A DNA stretch of 64,000 bases from Robertkochia solimangrovi (GTDB lineage: Bacteria; Bacteroidota; Bacteroidia; Flavobacteriales; Flavobacteriaceae), in contig NZ_QKWN01000011.1 in assembly GCF_007279655.1 (NCBI RefSeq), positions 108,457 to 172,456 of the forward strand, written 5' to 3'. The position numbers were made by a program, and so were the translations under genes. The notes under the pieces were generated by a model. The model was not told the origin of the DNA. It saw only the letters and a list, made by a program, of their open reading frames with translations, and made no database searches. Of this stretch, positions 9,263-18,602 are shown piece by piece. The stretch's first letter is position 1, and every line of letters starts with the position of its first letter.

Positions 9263-9769
9263 CTACTTAGGGATACGCTTTTTCATTTCTTCCACTATGC
9301 GATAAGCAGCAGGACAAATTGCGACGTTCTTCAACGTAAGGTTTGCGATCTGATGAAATTTCTTTCGGTCGGTATGCGGATATTCCCGACAAGCCTTAGG
9401 GCGTACCTCATAGATCATACAAAAATTATCGTGTCCAAGAAATGTACAGGGTACTTGCTGTAAGACATAATCATTATCTTCATCGACTCTGAGATACTGA
9501 TCTATGAATTGCTGAGGCTTCATCTTCATAAACTTTGAGATTCTTTCGATATCTGCATTGGTAAACAAAGGTCCCGTGGTCTTACAACAATTCGCGCATT
9601 CCAGGCAATCGGTATTTGCAAAGGTTTCATCGTGAAGTTCCTGCATGATATAGTCGAGATCCTTTGGCGGCTTTTTTCTTAGCTTGCTAAAGTATTTCTT
9701 ATTCTCGGTTTGTTTTACCGCTGCCATTTTAGGCAGGTTTTCGATCAGGTCCTTCATATTTTCTCGCAT
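9263..9769 (-). CDS. YkgJ family cysteine-cluster protein
   Basis: 168-aa cytoplasmic protein with the metal-binding cluster CLECANCC (C55, C58, C61, C62), followed by PCTFLGHDNFC and KACREYPHTD, giving the eight-cysteine pattern of the YkgJ/UPF0153 family, thought to bind zinc or an iron-sulfur cluster. The molecular function of the family is not established. It precedes the desaturase-family gene. ATG codons at 9769 and 9757 are both possible starts. Confidence 0.85.
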   Translation of the reverse strand: MRENMKDLIENLPKMAAVKQTENKKYFSKLRKKPPKDLDYIMQELHDETFANTDCLECANCCKTTGPLFTNADIERISKFMKMKPQQFIDQYLRVDEDNDYVLQQVPCTFLGHDNFCMIYEVRPKACREYPHTDRKKFHQIANLTLKNVAICPAAYRIVEEMKKRIPK

Positions 9770-9845
9770 ACTTCCGGATCAAGGATCCGAATTGATGTAA
9801 CAAAATACAAATTTAAGAAAGTTTGTTTCGGCATCAATCAGGAAA

Positions 9846-9890
9846 ACAATGTAACATGTTACATCGTTACATTGTTACGCTGTTACATGG
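9846..9890. repeat. Intergenic repeat rich in GTAACATGTTAC / TGTTACATGG
   Basis: This stretch holds the 12-bp palindrome GTAACATGTTAC within ACAATGTAACATGTTAC (9846-9862) and the block ACGCTGTTACATGG (9877-9890), plus several further GTTAC units. Exactly the same two blocks recur at 18668-18681 and 18732-18748, so this is a dispersed intergenic repeat. Confidence 0.7.
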
Positions 9891-9943
9891 ATACCCTGTT
9901 GCATTGTAAAAAATAATGCAGAAATCAGGAAAGCGTAAAACAG

Positions 9944-9976
9944 GGACACCGGCAACCTAAGTGATTACCGGTGTCC
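9944..9976. repeat. Strong inverted repeat between divergent genes
   Basis: Perfect 9-bp arms GGACACCGG / CCGGTGTCC enclose a 15-base loop. There is no clean T-run on either side, and the element lies between two divergent genes, so it is not an obvious terminator. It could be a leader structure or protein-binding site. The rest of the 9770-10161 gap shows only the repeat noted separately and an AT-rich promoter region before the next gene. Confidence 0.6.
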
Positions 9977-10161
9977 ATTCTAAACTAGAACTAGAACTAA
10001 TAACTTATAAACGGCACGATTTATGTGGCATAATTGAAGGTCAACTCCTTATATTTAAGGGATTTTCGAAGATTTTGATAAAATTTTAACACCATGTTTT
10101 AGGAATAAAAATCTTAATTTGCAGTATTCAAAAAACCTTTTAAACTAGTATTTACTTTAAA

Positions 10162-10857
10162 ATGATTAACTTAACAATGATGAAAAAAGTCAGCTTGCTC
10201 TTATTACTTAGCCTATTTGTATTTTCCGTTAATGCTCAATCTGAACAATGGTCTGCAGGCACGAGTTCCACCTTGCTAAACTTAAAGGAAAAAAAATGGG
10301 ATGATGTGGACGGTACGCCTTATTTGAATAACGGAGAATTTGTAAAAGGTGAGATCATACAAAATGGGAAGCATATTAAAAATCAAGACTTACGTTACAA
10401 TGCTTATCAGGATCGCATGGAAATTATGGTAAGTAAAGATGAAGTTTATGAAGCTTCCAAGGATGAGGATATTCAATTCGTTTTACAGTATCAATTATTA
10501 AAACAAGTGAAGTATTCCAAAGATGATTCGGTAAGAAACGGATACATGTTTTGCCTTTCCTGTGGTGATGAAGTAAGCTTATTTAAAAAGATATCCAAGG
10601 TATACCTGCCGGCTGAACAGGCTCAAACAGGTTATCACAAAGATAAGCCTGCCCGTTTTAAGGATCAGGAACAATTATATCTGAAAATTCCGGAATACGA
10701 TTATGCCATTCCGTTAGAGAGCTCTCAAAAGAAGATCCTCAGTCAGTTTGAAGGCGCGGAAGATAAGTTAAAAGCTTATGTGAAGTCTGAAAAACTAAAA
10801 TTAAGAAAAGAGGAAGACCTTATTCAACTTATTGATTATTATAAAATGATAAAATAA
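10162..10857 (+). CDS. Secreted protein of unknown function, tandem paralogue 1
   Basis: 231-aa protein with a signal peptide ending ...SVNAQ (about residue 26), so exported. It is clearly homologous to the next gene along its whole length: shared SEQWS..STLLNLK, SPYL/TPYL-type turn, KNQDLRYNAY, EVYE, FCLSC and TGYHKDKPARF. The only cysteine pair is in FCLSC, which could form a disulfide or a metal site. I recognise no domain. ATG codons at 10162, 10177 and 10180 are possible starts; the last two give the tighter signal peptide. It is the first of three tightly packed genes. Confidence 0.8.
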   Translation: MINLTMMKKVSLLLLLSLFVFSVNAQSEQWSAGTSSTLLNLKEKKWDDVDGTPYLNNGEFVKGEIIQNGKHIKNQDLRYNAYQDRMEIMVSKDEVYEASKDEDIQFVLQYQLLKQVKYSKDDSVRNGYMFCLSCGDEVSLFKKISKVYLPAEQAQTGYHKDKPARFKDQEQLYLKIPEYDYAIPLESSQKKILSQFEGAEDKLKAYVKSEKLKLRKEEDLIQLIDYYKMIK

Positions 10858-10866
10858 AAGAACAAC

Positions 10867-11550
10867 ATGAAACGCATCGCCTTATTACTGGTTTGTAATC
10901 TATTGGTCCTTTCTGCCTTTGCACAATCGGAACAATGGAGTGTGACCGGAAACTCGACCCTCCTGAATCTTAAGAACAAAAACCTTGAAAACGTTGAAGG
11001 ATCACCGTACCTCAAAGAGGGCAACTTCACCAAAGGAACGATCATAAAGAATGGAAAAGAGATCAACAATATGGACCTTCGTTATAATGCTTTTCATGAC
11101 AGGGTTGAAGTGTTGGTTAAGGAAGATGAAGTTTATGAGACGACCAAATCGGACAATATTGAATTTATGATCGACGGACAACTTGTAAAAGCTATCCCCT
11201 ATCTTGTTCGTGGTAAGGTCAATACCGGTTTTCTATTCTGTCTTTCCTGCGAAGATGGCATCGATCTTTATAAGAGATATTACAAAGAATATCTGGAACC
11301 GGAAACCGGTGCCACCGGATATCATAAAGACAAACCTGCCCGATTTATAGAACATGAGGAACTCTATATCAAAACACCAGAAATGGAGTATCCACAAGCG
11401 CTGGAACATTCTAAAAGGAAGATCGCCAGACAATTGGGAGGTAATGAAGATCAACTCACTGCATTTATAAAATCAGAGGATCTGGATCTTAAGGAAGACA
11501 TCGATAATATCAAACTTGTCAATTATTACAGAACTATTCAAATAGATTAA
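10867..11550 (+). CDS. Secreted protein of unknown function, tandem paralogue 2
   Basis: 227-aa protein with a signal peptide ending ...LSAFAQ (about residue 20). It follows paralogue 1 after 9 bases and repeats its pattern: SEQWSVTGNSTLLNLKN, NNMDLRYNAFHDRVEV, FLFCLSCEDG and TGYHKDKPARF. The pair therefore arose by tandem duplication and has diverged considerably. The CLSC motif and the basic YHKDKPARF segment are the best conserved parts and so the likely functional core. Function unknown. Confidence 0.8.
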   Translation: MKRIALLLVCNLLVLSAFAQSEQWSVTGNSTLLNLKNKNLENVEGSPYLKEGNFTKGTIIKNGKEINNMDLRYNAFHDRVEVLVKEDEVYETTKSDNIEFMIDGQLVKAIPYLVRGKVNTGFLFCLSCEDGIDLYKRYYKEYLEPETGATGYHKDKPARFIEHEELYIKTPEMEYPQALEHSKRKIARQLGGNEDQLTAFIKSEDLDLKEDIDNIKLVNYYRTIQID

Positions 11551-11552
11551 AC

Positions 11553-12260
11553 TTGAAAGACCTGTTAGGCAAAGCCATTTACGATTACCATCTCGGTAAG
11601 GATACCGGGATTTTATATACGGAAACATCCATCTCTGAAACTGAGGAAATGGATGTTTCCTATTTTTTTCGCCCTTTTAAAGATATGCCGGAACTCGAAC
11701 AGAAAGCGCTTCAACTTGCAAAAGGTAAAATTCTGGATATCGGTTGTGGTGCAGGGAGCCACGCATTGTATTTACAAGATGAACGGGAACTGGAAGTAAA
11801 AGCTATCGACATTTCACCGTTGTCGGTGAAAACAGCTAGTTCCAGAGGAGTTAAAAATGCTGAATGTATTGACCTTTTCGAACTTGAGGAACAACAATAC
11901 GATACCGTATTATTACTTATGAACGGTTCCGGGATTTTGGGGTCCTATGAAGGACTCTACACCGGACTGAACAAATTGCGATCTTTAATTGCACCGGGAG
12001 GACAAGCACTTATCGATTCGTCTGACCTGATCTATATGTTCGACGAAGATGAAGATGGTGGGAAATGGGTGCCTGGAGATCAATACTACGGACAACTGGA
12101 GTTTACCATCACGTATGATGATGAATCTGAAACCTTTCCATGGCTATACATCGATTTTGATTCCCTCGCTCAGGCCTGTGCACATTGTGGACTTTATTGC
12201 GAAATGATTCTGGAAGGCGAGAATTACGACTATCTGGCGAGGATCACGGCGGCGATATGA
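11553..12260 (+). CDS. Class I SAM-dependent methyltransferase
   Basis: 235-aa cytoplasmic methyltransferase. The SAM-binding motif I is LDIGCGAGSHALYL (about residues 61-74), followed by an acidic motif II region (VKAIDISP) and the DTVLLLMNG strand. The start is a TTG two bases after the stop of paralogue 2, indicating translational coupling. The substrate is unknown; its place behind two secreted proteins is suggestive but not informative. Confidence 0.85.
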   Translation: MKDLLGKAIYDYHLGKDTGILYTETSISETEEMDVSYFFRPFKDMPELEQKALQLAKGKILDIGCGAGSHALYLQDERELEVKAIDISPLSVKTASSRGVKNAECIDLFELEEQQYDTVLLLMNGSGILGSYEGLYTGLNKLRSLIAPGGQALIDSSDLIYMFDEDEDGGKWVPGDQYYGQLEFTITYDDESETFPWLYIDFDSLAQACAHCGLYCEMILEGENYDYLARITAAI

Positions 12261-12363
12261 ATTATGGATAATGGATTAAGGATTTATTGACAATTCAATC
12301 AAATATCATTTAGAACTTACCACTTACAATTGACCACTCCCTCTCCGCAATCAAGGCTGTACG

Positions 12364-12996
12364 CTAAGGTATATTCAGGTATTTATGGGTTTGAAGTGAA
12401 ACTTTCCATTTCGGATTTTTCATAACATATTCCACGATCTCCGGAATCATTTTCTCTCTTTTACTCCATTCCGGTTGCAGATAAAGAATACATTGTTCAC
12501 CTACTCTCGCCGCTTGTTCCTCTGCGAATTTAAAATCATGCAGATTATACACGATCACCTTGAGTTCATTTGCCTTTTCATAAACCTCATCAACAGGCAA
12601 TTTCATTTTCTTTGGAGAAAGACAAATCCAGTCCCATTCACCGGTAAGTTTATAGGCTCCCGAGGTCTCAATATGCGTTTTTAACCCTTTAGCTTTGAGT
12701 CCGGCTGTTAATGGCCCCATATCCCAGGTAAGTGGTTCCCCACCAGTGATAACAATGGTATCAGAATAGGCTGCTGCATTTTCAATGATACTGGTGATCG
12801 GGGTGGGTGGGTGGGTCTCGGCATTCCAGCTTTCTTTGACATCACACCAATGACAGCCCACATCACAGCCTCCTACCCGAATAAAATAAGCTGCAGTTCC
12901 TTTGTGATATCCTTCACCCTGAATGGTATAAAATTCTTCCATCAAAGGAAGCCATTCTCCTTTTTCAACCAATGGTAATATCGCTGTTTTTGTCAT
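12364..12996 (-). CDS. queE: 7-carboxy-7-deazaguanine synthase
   Basis: Radical-SAM enzyme of the queuosine/7-deazapurine pathway that converts carboxytetrahydropterin to 7-carboxy-7-deazaguanine. The 210-aa protein shows EEFYTIQGEG and the 4Fe-4S motif CDVGCHWC (C44, C48, C51; the usual CX3CX2C), then ITGGEPL and a HIETSG segment, all typical of QueE. It is encoded alone on the minus strand, convergent with the methyltransferase gene. No other que genes are in the window. Confidence 0.93.
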   Translation of the reverse strand: MTKTAILPLVEKGEWLPLMEEFYTIQGEGYHKGTAAYFIRVGGCDVGCHWCDVKESWNAETHPPTPITSIIENAAAYSDTIVITGGEPLTWDMGPLTAGLKAKGLKTHIETSGAYKLTGEWDWICLSPKKMKLPVDEVYEKANELKVIVYNLHDFKFAEEQAARVGEQCILYLQPEWSKREKMIPEIVEYVMKNPKWKVSLQTHKYLNIP

Positions 12997-13137
12997 GCGG
13001 CAAAGATACGTATAGTTTATCGCTCAGAAACACTTCGAAAGGAATTTCTGATGATATCCCTCAAATCCGGTATATTATTGAATTCTTAATGTTTACAATC
13101 TTCAAATTAATCTTATTTTAGAATAAAATTTACAGCA

Positions 13138-14652
13138 ATGTCCAATACCGAAGCGTTCAGAAACATTATAGAAGAAGGGTATCAATGTAAAGGAGATGCC
13201 ATTATCGTAGGAGCAGCCATGCTTGATAATAGTCCACTCACCAATGCCCATGTTAAGATACCATTGAAAACCCTGAATCGCCACGGACTTATAGCCGGAG
13301 CAACCGGTACGGGGAAAACAAAATCACTGCAGGTACTCGCTGAACAACTTTCACAAAAAGGGATCCCTGTACTTCTTATGGACGTAAAAGGTGACCTGAG
13401 TGGATTGGCAGCTGCTGGAAAACCACATCCCAAGATCGATGAACGTATGAGTCATATCGGACTTGAATTTGAACCTAAAAAATTTCCTGTTGAAATTCTC
13501 AGTCTTTCGCAACAAAAAGGCGTTCGGTTAAGAGCTACAGTTTCCGAATTCGGACCGGTACTTCTCTCCCGTATCCTCGACCTGACAGAAACCCAACAAG
13601 GGATCGTTGCGGTAATTTTCAAATATTGCGACGACCAAAATCTACCCTTACTGGATCTTAAGGATTTTAAAAAACTATTGCAATACGCCACCGATGTAGG
13701 AAAAGATGAATTCCAGGAAAATTATGGCCGCATCTCAACTGCTTCCACCGGAGCGATTCTCAGAAAGATTATCGAACTTGAACAACAAGGAGCAGAACTA
13801 TTTTTCGGCGAGCGTTCCTTTGAAGTAGAAGACCTTACCCGTATCGACGAAAACGGTATGGGAATGATCAATATTCTCAGACTTACCGATATCCAGGACC
13901 GACCAAAACTGTTCTCCACATTCATGCTGAGTCTCCTTGCCGAGATCTATGCCAAATTCCCTGAAAAAGGAGATAGTGAAAGACCCGAGCTCGTTCTTTT
14001 TATCGATGAAGCCCACCTGGTCTTTAATGAAGCATCCGACGCATTGCTCGATCAGATAAACAGCGTCATAAAACTTATACGTTCTAAAGGAATAGGAGTT
14101 TATTTTGTCACGCAGAACCCAAGTGATATACCGGATGATGTATTATCACAGCTCGGACTCAAAGTCCAGCACGCACTTCGAGCGTTTACTGCTAAAGACA
14201 GAAAAGATATTAAACTGACGGCACAAAACTATCCGCTTTCAGACTTCTATGATACTGCGGAAGTGCTAACTGCACTGGGAACAGGCGAAGCACTCATAAC
14301 CGCTCTTGACGAGAAAGGAAGACCTACTCCCCTTGCCGCTACCCTTATGAGGGCACCGGAAAGCAGAATGGATATCCTATCTGCGGAAGAACTGGATATA
14401 CTAATAAATAACTCGAAACTGATCGAACGTTATAACGAGGTCATCGACAGAGAAAGCGCCTATGAGATCCTTACAGAAAAGATCAAAGTAGCCCAGTCAG
14501 AAGAAATCCAGGAAAAAGCGCGTAAAGAACGTGATAAAATGAACAAAACTACCACCCGCAGAAGTACTCGGATGAATCCGATCGTCAAAGTGCTCACCAG
14601 TGCCACCTTCATCAGGGGAGTAATGGGAATACTCACCAAAGCGATGAAATAG
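13138..14652 (+). CDS. HerA/YjgR-type ATPase (DUF853 family)
   Basis: 504-aa cytoplasmic P-loop ATPase of the HerA-FtsK superfamily. Walker A is GATGTGKT (about 54-61), the MDVKGDLSGLA segment that typifies the family follows, and Walker B is LVLFIDEAHLVF (about 286-297). The C-terminus is basic and probably disordered before a hydrophobic end. The YjgR/DUF853 group is conserved but its cellular role is not settled; DNA translocation or nucleic-acid processing is the usual assumption. It stands alone on the plus strand. Confidence 0.87.
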   Translation: MSNTEAFRNIIEEGYQCKGDAIIVGAAMLDNSPLTNAHVKIPLKTLNRHGLIAGATGTGKTKSLQVLAEQLSQKGIPVLLMDVKGDLSGLAAAGKPHPKIDERMSHIGLEFEPKKFPVEILSLSQQKGVRLRATVSEFGPVLLSRILDLTETQQGIVAVIFKYCDDQNLPLLDLKDFKKLLQYATDVGKDEFQENYGRISTASTGAILRKIIELEQQGAELFFGERSFEVEDLTRIDENGMGMINILRLTDIQDRPKLFSTFMLSLLAEIYAKFPEKGDSERPELVLFIDEAHLVFNEASDALLDQINSVIKLIRSKGIGVYFVTQNPSDIPDDVLSQLGLKVQHALRAFTAKDRKDIKLTAQNYPLSDFYDTAEVLTALGTGEALITALDEKGRPTPLAATLMRAPESRMDILSAEELDILINNSKLIERYNEVIDRESAYEILTEKIKVAQSEEIQEKARKERDKMNKTTTRRSTRMNPIVKVLTSATFIRGVMGILTKAMK

Positions 14653-14825
14653 CGAAATATATAGCAAGAGTACGTTGGTCGATCTTCTGACTTCGCTCAG
14701 ACATTCACATCAGGTACTGGTCTAATTATATTCCGGCAAAGCAAAAATTTACATATATTCACCGGCAACATTAAACAACCGGCATACCGCTGCCCGAATA
14801 TCAACCAATATTAGCACCAGACACT

Positions 14826-16664
14826 ATGGTTTTTCTGAACACCCTGGATTACATTTTTATTTTCGGACTCTTCCTGATCATTCTATTTGTAGGAATCTAT
14901 TTTTCACGTAAATCCGGTAAGGATTCATCGGAATATTTCCTTTCGGGAAGAAGCATGCCATGGTGGTTGCTCGGACTTTCCATGGTAGCAACAACCTTTT
15001 CCACAGATACACCAAACCTGGTTACGGATATCGTACGTTCGAATGGAGTTTCCGGAAACTGGGCCTGGTGGGCCTTCCTGATCACAGGGTTGCTGACAGT
15101 ATTCGTATACGCAAAGCTTTGGAGGAAATCGCAGGTTTCTACGGATATCGAGTTCTATGAACTTCGATATGGAGGAAAACCGGCTAAATTTCTGAGAGGC
15201 TTTCGTGCAGTTTATTTGGGAATCCTGTTCAATGTACTCGCTATGGCCGGTGTAACACTTGCCGCCATTAAGATCGGACAGGTAATGTTGGGAGTATCCC
15301 CAATTACCGTGGTTGCTATCGCAGGAAGCATCACAATGGTATTCAGTGCAATCGGAGGTTTTAAAGGAGTAGTATATACTGACTTTCTTTTATTTTTCGT
15401 CGCTATGGCAGGGACCATCGGTGCCGCCTATTATTGTGTGAATCTACCTGAGGTTGGTGGACTTGAGAACTTATTTGCCAACCCTAATGTTAGTGATAAA
15501 CTTTCCATATTACCTGATTTCAATGATAAAGAAGCCCTGATCACCCTCTTGATCATACCATTGGCAGTACAATGGTGGAGTTCCTGGTACCCGGGTGCTG
15601 AACCAGGTGGTGGTGGCTACATCGCTCAACGAATGCTTGCTGCCAAGAATGAAAATCATGCCATCGGAGCAACCTTCTTTTTCAATATTATGCACTATGC
15701 ACTTCGCCCATGGCCGTGGATCCTGGTGGCACTAGCCTCCCTGATCATTTTCCCGGATCTGGAGAGCATAAAAACTGCTTTTCCTAATATATCTGCTGAT
15801 AAGTTGGGGCAGGATCTTGCCTATTCAGCCATGTTGACTAAACTTCCAAACGGACTTCTCGGCATAGTGATGGCCTCACTTGCCGCTGCTTATATTTCAA
15901 CGATTTCTACCCACCTCAACTGGGGTTCTTCCTATATTGTAAATGACTTTTACAAACAACAGATCAATAAGAATGCTTCCGAAAAGGAATTGGTGAACGT
16001 AGGTAGGATATCCACCGTAGTACTTATGATATTCAGTGCAGTTCTTGCTCTTGCCCTTACCAATGCAAAACAGTTATTCGACTATATTATCATGTTTGGA
16101 GCCGGAACGGGACTCATCTTTATCCTGAGATGGTTTTGGTGGCGTATCAATGCCTGGAGTGAGATCACCGCTATGTTTGCTTCCGGAATTATTTCGATCA
16201 TCTTCAATCTACCAGCGATGGAAGGAGTTCTGTTTGATTATAATGTGATACAGACCGGAGCCTTACAGGAAGGCGTTTTCCCTGCCTGGGCCAAATTCCC
16301 GCTGATCGTATTGATCACAACGGTTATCTGGATCACCGTAACCTTCCTTACCAAACCTGAGAAAAAAGAAACGCTTTTTAAATTCTATAAACAAACCCAA
16401 CCCGGTGGCCCCGGATGGAAAAAAATACTTACCCAGGCAGATGCCGAAGGAGTTGCCATCGTTTCCGATACCCGTAAATGGTCTGTTCCGTCAGGAATTG
16501 CCGCCATGTTCTGGGGATGTATCCTGATCTATTGCTGTATGTTCGCAACCGGATACTTTATCTATGGAGATCTGGAATGGGCAATACCGATGACAGTAAT
16601 CGCTGTAATCTCAGCCTTTATTTTGTTGAGGATCTGGAAAAAGATCCGGGTTAACATCTTTTAA
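14826..16664 (+). CDS. Sodium:solute symporter family transporter
   Basis: 612-aa integral membrane protein with about 13-15 hydrophobic spans and the SSS family signature near the N-terminus (RSMPWWLLGLSMVATTFSTDTP) and further on (WWSSWYPGAEPGGGGYIAQRM). It would couple Na+ entry to uptake of a small organic solute across the inner membrane. The substrate cannot be read from sequence and the neighbours give no clear hint. The gene ends 19 bases before the double ABC ATPase. Confidence 0.9.
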   Translation: MVFLNTLDYIFIFGLFLIILFVGIYFSRKSGKDSSEYFLSGRSMPWWLLGLSMVATTFSTDTPNLVTDIVRSNGVSGNWAWWAFLITGLLTVFVYAKLWRKSQVSTDIEFYELRYGGKPAKFLRGFRAVYLGILFNVLAMAGVTLAAIKIGQVMLGVSPITVVAIAGSITMVFSAIGGFKGVVYTDFLLFFVAMAGTIGAAYYCVNLPEVGGLENLFANPNVSDKLSILPDFNDKEALITLLIIPLAVQWWSSWYPGAEPGGGGYIAQRMLAAKNENHAIGATFFFNIMHYALRPWPWILVALASLIIFPDLESIKTAFPNISADKLGQDLAYSAMLTKLPNGLLGIVMASLAAAYISTISTHLNWGSSYIVNDFYKQQINKNASEKELVNVGRISTVVLMIFSAVLALALTNAKQLFDYIIMFGAGTGLIFILRWFWWRINAWSEITAMFASGIISIIFNLPAMEGVLFDYNVIQTGALQEGVFPAWAKFPLIVLITTVIWITVTFLTKPEKKETLFKFYKQTQPGGPGWKKILTQADAEGVAIVSDTRKWSVPSGIAAMFWGCILIYCCMFATGYFIYGDLEWAIPMTVIAVISAFILLRIWKKIRVNIF

Positions 16665-16683
16665 AGGAAGTTCTTGAGTATTT

Positions 16684-17958
16684 TTGGGCAAAGAAAAAAT
16701 TAACCTGCCCATGTACCCAAATGAACATCGTGTGATAATGACGGGAATCCATTCAGGAAAGAAACGATTTATAGAAGAATTTCATCGTGGAAGATTACCT
16801 GAAACCTTAGCATACCTAACCGATAAAAAAGGTGCTTTCTTTTCCAATCAGGATCTGGATAAATTCATCGATGAAGAAGAATTACATGACCGGAAAATAC
16901 TTACTGATGATCCGAAGACTCCTTTAAAGAACATGTCCGGAGGTGAGCAACGGCGTGCCCTACTCAATTATTTGCTTTCCCAAAAACCGGATTATCTGGT
17001 TCTTGATAACCCTTTTGACCACCTCGATAAGCTGGCGGTAAAAGATTTCAAAGAACGTTTACATCAGGTATCCTCTGAGGTAATCCTCATTATGCTGCTC
17101 AACAGAACCGGAGATATCCCGGCATTTATCAGTGTAAAACTATATTTACAGCAGGGAATTCCACGAACTGATCCTGCAGATGAACAACACCTGACTTTTG
17201 ATAGTTCTGAAGGTATTCCTGCCCCTGTTCACCCGATTAAAAATGAAGAGGAAACTCTGGTGGATTTTCGTAATATCCATGTGTCTTATGGAGATCGTAC
17301 CATTCTTGACAATATCAATTGGACTATAAAAAAAGGAGAATTCTGGCATTTGATGGGTGGAAACGGAACTGGAAAGACTACATTGATGAATATGGTCACC
17401 GGTGATAATCCTAAGGGCTTTGGACAGGAACTCTATATTTTCGGAAAACGGAAAGGAAGTGGTGAAAGCGTATGGGACCTTAAACGATCGATCGGAATCT
17501 TTACGCCCAAACTGACACAACGATTCAAAGGAAGACCCACGATATCCCAAATGATCACCGGTGGATTTCATGATTCGGTCGGTTTATACCAGGTTCCTTC
17601 AGAATTGGAAAAAGAGGTAACCCGAAAATGGGTAAAGCTCTTAGGTATGGAAAAAAAAGCTGATTCCTGTTTTCAGGATCTGGGCGAAGTTGAACAAAGA
17701 CTGATCATGATCGCCAGAGCCATGGTAAAACATCCTCCCCTATTGATCCTGGATGAACCCACCACCGATCTGGATGATCAGGCAGCTGCCTTGGTTGTAA
17801 AACTCGTTAATGAATTTGCAAGACATAGTACTTCTGCCGTGGTCTATATTTCACACAGAGATGAAGAAGGTCTTCTTCCACAATTATCACTTGAACTAAT
17901 GCCTTCAGAATCGGGTTCACAAGGTAAGATCACCGAACATAAAAATATTCGCACTTAG
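16684..17958 (+). CDS. Double ABC ATPase with a degenerate first half (ModF/PhrA-like)
   Basis: 424-aa protein with two ABC ATPase domains. Domain 1 (about 1-160) has a strongly shortened P-loop (TGIHSGKKRF), a good signature MSGGEQRR, and a Walker B ending LVLDNPFDHLD where Asn replaces the catalytic Glu. Domain 2 (about 195-410) has an intact Walker A (GGNGTGKTTL), LILDEPTTDLD, but LGEVEQR in place of LSGGQ. Together they could build one composite active site. The architecture resembles ModF/PhrA-type cytoplasmic ATPases without membrane partners. Start is a TTG at 16684; ATG at 16711 is an alternative. Function unknown. Confidence 0.82.
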   Translation: MGKEKINLPMYPNEHRVIMTGIHSGKKRFIEEFHRGRLPETLAYLTDKKGAFFSNQDLDKFIDEEELHDRKILTDDPKTPLKNMSGGEQRRALLNYLLSQKPDYLVLDNPFDHLDKLAVKDFKERLHQVSSEVILIMLLNRTGDIPAFISVKLYLQQGIPRTDPADEQHLTFDSSEGIPAPVHPIKNEEETLVDFRNIHVSYGDRTILDNINWTIKKGEFWHLMGGNGTGKTTLMNMVTGDNPKGFGQELYIFGKRKGSGESVWDLKRSIGIFTPKLTQRFKGRPTISQMITGGFHDSVGLYQVPSELEKEVTRKWVKLLGMEKKADSCFQDLGEVEQRLIMIARAMVKHPPLLILDEPTTDLDDQAAALVVKLVNEFARHSTSAVVYISHRDEEGLLPQLSLELMPSESGSQGKITEHKNIRT

Positions 17959-18040
17959 CTTAAGAACTCGTAACAATATTTAGGAAGGGACTTTTAGGGG
18001 AAGTTTGATTACCTTTATTCAGTGAATAATAATCAGGTTT

Positions 18041-18409
18041 ATGGATAAAAAGTATGTGATACAATCGAACCCGTTTAAAGTACCTACCACGGATGGAAAA
18101 ACCATTCTGGAACATTTCGGTTTGGCAAGTACAGGCGATAGCGGTTACAGCATAGCACACATGATCGCTCCACCGGATTGGAGTGAACCCTTCCAAACTC
18201 CGGAGTTTGAGGAGATCACTTTCGTGATCAAAGGACGGAAACAATTTACAATTGAAAACAAACGCTTTGTTCTCGGACCCGGAGAATCTATACGCATTTC
18301 CGGAAATACCAGAATACAATACGCCAATCCCTTTGAAGAACCATGTGAATATCTTTCTATTTGCATTCCCGCATTTTCCCCGGAAACAGTTCATAGAGAA
18401 ACTGATTAA
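18041..18409 (+). CDS. Small cupin-domain protein
   Basis: 122-aa single-domain protein with the conserved beta-barrel pattern of cupins: a first motif around WSEPFQTPEFEEITFVIKG and a second around GPGESIRISGNTRIQYANP. It is probably cytoplasmic and metal-binding, but the usual histidine ligands are poorly represented, so binding of a small ligand without metal is also possible. Substrate unknown. It is the last plus-strand gene before a 400-base gap. Confidence 0.75.
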   Translation: MDKKYVIQSNPFKVPTTDGKTILEHFGLASTGDSGYSIAHMIAPPDWSEPFQTPEFEEITFVIKGRKQFTIENKRFVLGPGESIRISGNTRIQYANPFEEPCEYLSICIPAFSPETVHRETD

Positions 18410-18446
18410 CCTGTAAAATTAAAATGTTAAATGTTTGATTTTATGA

Positions 18447-18475
18447 TTGTTATATCAAATATTTTTCTATCTTTA
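18447..18475 (+). promoter_or_regulatory. Putative promoter of the TPP-like leader
   Basis: TTG (18447-18449) and TATCTTTA (18468-18475), separated by 18 bases, resemble the Bacteroidota -33/-7 promoter pattern. Transcription would begin close to 18483, right at the 5' edge of the riboswitch-like element. Confidence 0.45.
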
Positions 18476-18483
18476 TAAGACTG

Positions 18484-18558
18484 TATTCGGGGTGCTTTAA
18501 AAATTAAAAGCTGAGATTAAACCCGTCGTATTCGGTAGGTAATTCTAGCGAAAAAGAT
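18484..18558 (+). ncRNA. TPP-riboswitch-like element without a downstream gene
   Basis: The 5' half matches the thiamine pyrophosphate aptamer closely: GGGGTGC (18489-18495), GCTGAGA (18510-18516) and ACCC (18521-18524), which pairs back to GGGG. In the 3' half the P5 hairpin and GCG are recognisable (TAG-GTAAT-T-CTA-GCG, 18535-18550), but the usual GAACCTGATC block is absent. This is therefore a diverged or variant aptamer. It is followed within 8 bases by a terminator, and no plus-strand gene lies beyond it. Confidence 0.55.
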
Positions 18559-18565
18559 ATGGTAT

Positions 18566-18602
18566 CAAAGGGAATATAATGGAAACGTTGATATTCCCTT
18601 TG
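18566..18602 (+). terminator. Intrinsic terminator directly after the TPP-like element
   Basis: A perfect 12-bp inverted repeat, CAAAGGGAATAT / ATATTCCCTTTG, with a 13-base loop is followed by TTTCTTT. It fits the expression platform of a riboswitch that acts by termination. The remaining 18603-18815 stretch holds only two copies of the GTTAC-rich repeat blocks. Confidence 0.75.

Noticed and set aside
12137..12148. Operator-like TACATCGATTTT in the methyltransferase gene
   Set aside because: It lies within coding sequence far from any promoter of the carbohydrate locus and matches only 10 of 12 positions; kept as a measure of background.
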